A DNA stretch of 64,000 nt from Daphnia carinata. Taxonomy: Eukaryota; Arthropoda; Branchiopoda; Diplostraca; Daphniidae. Of the stretch, positions 60,703 through 64,000 are shown piece by piece. Position 1 is the first letter of the stretch. The number at the start of each line of letters is the position of its first letter. The DNA lies in the NCBI RefSeq assembly GCF_022539665.2, contig NC_081335.1, positions 2,976,001 through 3,040,000 of the forward strand, in the 5' to 3' direction. A program made the translations under genes and the position numbers. The notes below the pieces were generated by a model. That model was not told the DNA's origin and did no database searches. It saw nothing but the letters and a program-made list of their open reading frames with translations.

Positions 60703-63700
60703 ATGGATGGTGAGTTATTCTGGTAAAATCTTGTAGTTGTTCCAAACAAAATTTTTGGAAGGTCAAGTATATTGCGGAAATTTCCTTTTTTAAATTTAGG
60801 AATTCTCTAGAATTAATAGTGAGATTCTTTGAATATGAGACTGTTGCATTGCCAGATAAATTGATAGTTTAAAAAATTGCTTGGTAACTTTATGGTAGCT
60901 GGCAGTCTATGGGACATGGGAGTATTTATTTATTGATGTGTATGCATCGTTACAAATCAATCAACTAGCCTTTTTATCATTTGTCTGTGAAGACATTTAT
61001 TGTAGAAATAGGTGGTAGAAAAACAACCTCCAGATCTACAAATCATAATAAATCATCATCGGGTGGTAAGAAGATGGACCAACAAGTGGTCGAAAAGGTT
61101 CCAGACCAAATGACGCCAGATATTCGGGAACCTCCAAATGAGATAAAGGAGGATACGCAATTGAAAACGGCAGGCATTGGCCTAGAAGACTCCGCAATTG
61201 CCCTTGAGTCCGTCACCAACGATGCGAAGGGCTCTAAATGTTTATCTAGCAAACCTGTCGACCAAGACCAACTCGATTTAACTATGGAATTTCAACAAAT
61301 TATACGTGATGAAACAAAGGAAGAAGATGCCAAGACCAATGATCAGGGAATGGCAAAAAAAACCGAAGTAGAAACGGCATTGCCAGCGAAATCTGATCTT
61401 GTGCTACAGAAAAAGAAGTTGAAAATTGAACCGAACTACAAAACTGATCAGTGGACAGCCATCGTATTTATAGCAGCGCCTCAAGTAAAAAATCATGATT
61501 TAGCGATAGTTGGAGAAGATCAGCATTTAGGAAAATGGAAACAACCGAAAGGAAAATTCGAATCGATTGTGCAAATTGGCACAGACCTATATATCTTTAA
61601 AGGAATTGTTCCCGTCCCCGATAAGCCAAATTTCAAATTTGTTCACGTCAATGTTGCCGACGATAAGATAGAATATGAAGGAGAGGGAATTTGGGACAAT
61701 CGGACAGAAGAATTATTGCCCGATTCGTGGAATTTCTTTGTTTTCAAACCGAAACCTAAATCAGTGTTTGGAAAAGCTTGGGAAGCCGTAAAAGCGTATC
61801 TCCACAAATCAGAAACAAAAGAAAAAATAGCTTTCAATTTCTTTAGAATCGTGTTTGACCACACATTGGAAACCATATTACCAGGTATTGTGTTACATCC
61901 GCACGGCGTTCATATACATATGTTGAAACCATTCCTTGTTTAATTAACATTCTTTTTTCAGATTGGGATAGTGCCATGGAGTTTATAAGTGAATGCCTCG
62001 CAAAGGTAAAACAAGCAACAGGCGCTCAGTCTTCCGAAGGTTTTCTGCAGTTTCTTAACAAATGGTTTGAGGATCCTGAAATCCAAGTTAACTTTGATCA
62101 GTTATTCCTACTAATAGTGGGGGCATGCAAGATGGAAGTCTATTCGACAAAAATGAAACAAATCTTAGAACCGAATAGAAAAGAATTCTCACGCTATTTG
62201 CATAAATTTGGTGGTGTGAAACGCAAAGGTCAAGATTTAAAAATTATTCTCGAACGCATCGCTTGCTATGCTGGACCGGATTTCTGGTGGATTTTGTTTC
62301 GCTTAAATCGCCATTTGGATGCACTTAGAAAATTCACACGCGAGGAGGTTTCAGAATCCATATTTAAGACACTACAAGAGATTCCCGAAGTACTACTAGA
62401 CATTCCAGACAGCAGGAACAGAGTCGTAGATCATCTAGTCCGTTGGAATGACATAGATGAAATATATTTCCACCTGTTTCCTGTCTTTGAAAAAAATGTC
62501 AGCTATCAGCAAATTCTCCAATCGCTTTTACTGCAGCGCCTTTTTGTTCACAAGACGAGCGTCGAAGATGTCGTGAAGATCTTGCGCTCAGAATTTATGG
62601 AAAAGGCATTTAGAAATATTTCAGTTCCAAGCCGTGGCATCACTGAGACCGAAAACAATATTTCTAACGACATGGTTTTATTAAAATCAGCCAACCTTGC
62701 GCAGACTGCGAATTCGAAGAGCGTCTGTGAACCTTCCCGCGTGAATCGGTCACTGTCACAGGAAGGCTTATTATTCGAAGAAGCTATCAGAACTGTTTTC
62801 AATAGAAAGCTTTCGGATGCCGCAAAAGTAGCGTGTTGCATTCCCGATTATATGCTTCCGATCGCGATGCCTATTGTCGAAAACATGGTTTCCCATACAC
62901 TGGATACGCATTCACATTTCAATCGTGATGATTATCGGTACTTCGGCGAGCTGGATGAGAATTGCTTCAAGAGTTTCCCTCGAGCCAAGGAGAAAATCAG
63001 TGCCATACTGCTGAAAATGACGGTTGATCACGTGAAATCAGGCTCCTTTCAGGACATTCCCACAATAAAACTGATGTTGCTCGGGTTAGCTAAAACAAAG
63101 GACATCCCTTTCCTTGAACGTGCAAAAGTTGTGGACCTACAGAAAGCGATTGGCAGATTGCCCCGAAAGTTCTTCAATAATCTATATGCCACTGTGAAAA
63201 AATCTGGTACGTCGGTAGAAAAAACTTTAAAAGTCTACCGCAAAGGAGCAACCAAAGCCATAGTGGAACAGTTGGAGAACCATTTTGACCAGCTAGAAGA
63301 CATTCTCAATAGAGTCCGGGACCGACGTGTTCCACTCATTGAGTTGGCTAGTCTTCAAGTAATTTCATTCCCATTTCGTTTTAGTATTAGGATAACTTCA
63401 ATTTTAACGATGTTTTCGTCATTTTTAGGACCCGCAGGTGCTTGACTGCTTAAAAAGTTTTGGGTTTAGTGATCGGACACAAGACGAACTTCGCCAGGAG
63501 ATAGAAGAATTGCGAGAGCGGCACAACTTGTATGGTTCCCTTTATAGCAGATTTTCCCGTTCAGAAGTCATGTTCACCAGTCAAGAAGGCACAAACGAAG
63601 AAGAGAACGACCTCAAAGAAGATGACAGTGAAGAAGATGACAATAAAGAAAACGACAATGAAGAAAACGTCAGTAAACCAGAAACCCGTCATATCTTGGA

Positions 63701-64000
63701 TCCCAAAGAGTGGGAGAGCTATCTTAAAGACGTTGATTCCGGAAGGAGCATTTTAACTTTAAAAGATGCCATGAACTTACAAGTACCTTTACAATTGCCA
63801 TCTGCTAGATGGCTATTCCGAATAAAAGAGAGTGATTTGTTTATGGAGAAAATATGGCATCCAATGGTGAAGTCTTCACGGACATTACCATTATGTAGAA
63901 ATGATCTGCAAGCCTTCGTCATTGAATGCGCAGCACAATGGGAAGGTTTGGCACGCCGTATTGCCGACGGAAGCACATCGTTCATCTATATGGACGAAAT
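60703..64000 (+). CDS. rnf213: RNF213/mysterin-like giant AAA+ protein, copy B (5' part, runs off the window)
   Basis: Four exons are visible: 60703-60709 (ATGGATG before a GTGAGT donor), 61006-61884, 61962-63358 and 63429 to the edge. Joined, they are open throughout. Exon 3 is 1397 nt, restoring the codon phase that copy A (1396 nt) loses. The first residues are MDEIGGRKTT. In copy A the sixth codon region has a second ATG, here changed to ATA, so initiation must use exon 1. A CBM20 domain is encoded at about 61443-61770. A long helical N-terminal arm follows, then the acidic low-complexity linker (DDSEEDDNKENDNEEN) that differs from copy A. AAA+ and RZ regions would lie beyond the window. 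The gene looks intact as far as it can be read. Confidence 0.88.

Larger units (their letters stand above)
58951..64000 (+). repeat. Segmental duplication, copy B (continues past the window)
   Basis: Matches 39664-45148 in the same orientation, beginning at GACCTTCTCATGACTCCATC within what was Mpc1 intron 1. It continues to the last base of the window. The direct spacing between copies is about 19.3 kb. That is the expected unit length for a tandem duplication that carried the whole RNF213-like gene. Confidence 0.9.

Noticed and set aside
1-64000. tRNA, rRNA and CRISPR features
   Set aside because: No cloverleaf with A and B boxes, no rRNA-like conserved blocks and no regularly spaced repeat array were recognised by eye. 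A tRNAscan and Rfam search would be needed to exclude them.

Overview
The window is animal nuclear DNA, most likely from a crustacean and best fitting a branchiopod of the Daphnia type. The protein-coding genes are cut by very short GT-AG introns (many 60-75 bp), CCTAA-type repeats match the arthropod telomere unit TTAGG, and the gene families (ladybird, bagpipe, tinman, egghead) are arthropod-like. The species cannot be named from the sequence alone. Exon boundaries below were read by hand from splice sites, reading frame and protein continuity.

Left half (about 1-30 kb): a sparse, regulatory-looking landscape rich in homopolymers and microsatellites. It carries three NK-class homeobox genes, all on the minus strand: the first coding exon of ladybird (2727-3870; its homeodomain lies beyond the left edge), complete bagpipe/NK3 (20498-22370) and complete tinman/NK4 (28589-30095). 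This is part of the ancient NK cluster. A small secreted or membrane-anchored Reeler-domain gene (14587-15399, minus) sits between ladybird and bagpipe, and a sister Reeler gene (34214-35375, plus) lies just past tinman.

Middle (33-40 kb): compact genes on the plus strand. These are a possible small ORF (33366-33686), the second Reeler gene, egghead (beta-1,4-mannosyltransferase of glycosphingolipid synthesis, 36946-38763), an unassigned terminal exon (39335-39439) and mitochondrial pyruvate carrier 1 (39557-40139).

Right part (41.6-64 kb): a giant RNF213/mysterin-like gene, about 4,540 codons in 11 coding exons. It encodes a CBM20 domain, AAA+ modules and an RZ zinc finger, but shows no RING finger. 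A tandem segmental duplication restarts inside MPC1 intron 1 at about 58951. It carries a decayed MPC1 fragment and a second RNF213-like gene that runs off the right edge. In copy A the N-terminal exons contain several homopolymer indels that break the frame, while copy B is open across the same exons. Telomere-like repeats, a CCCGTC-rich minisatellite and a dispersed repeat lie between the two copies.

Functionally the window joins a mesoderm-patterning homeobox cluster to an unrelated block of metabolic and probable innate-immunity genes. The most unusual content is the duplicated, RING-less RNF213-like locus.
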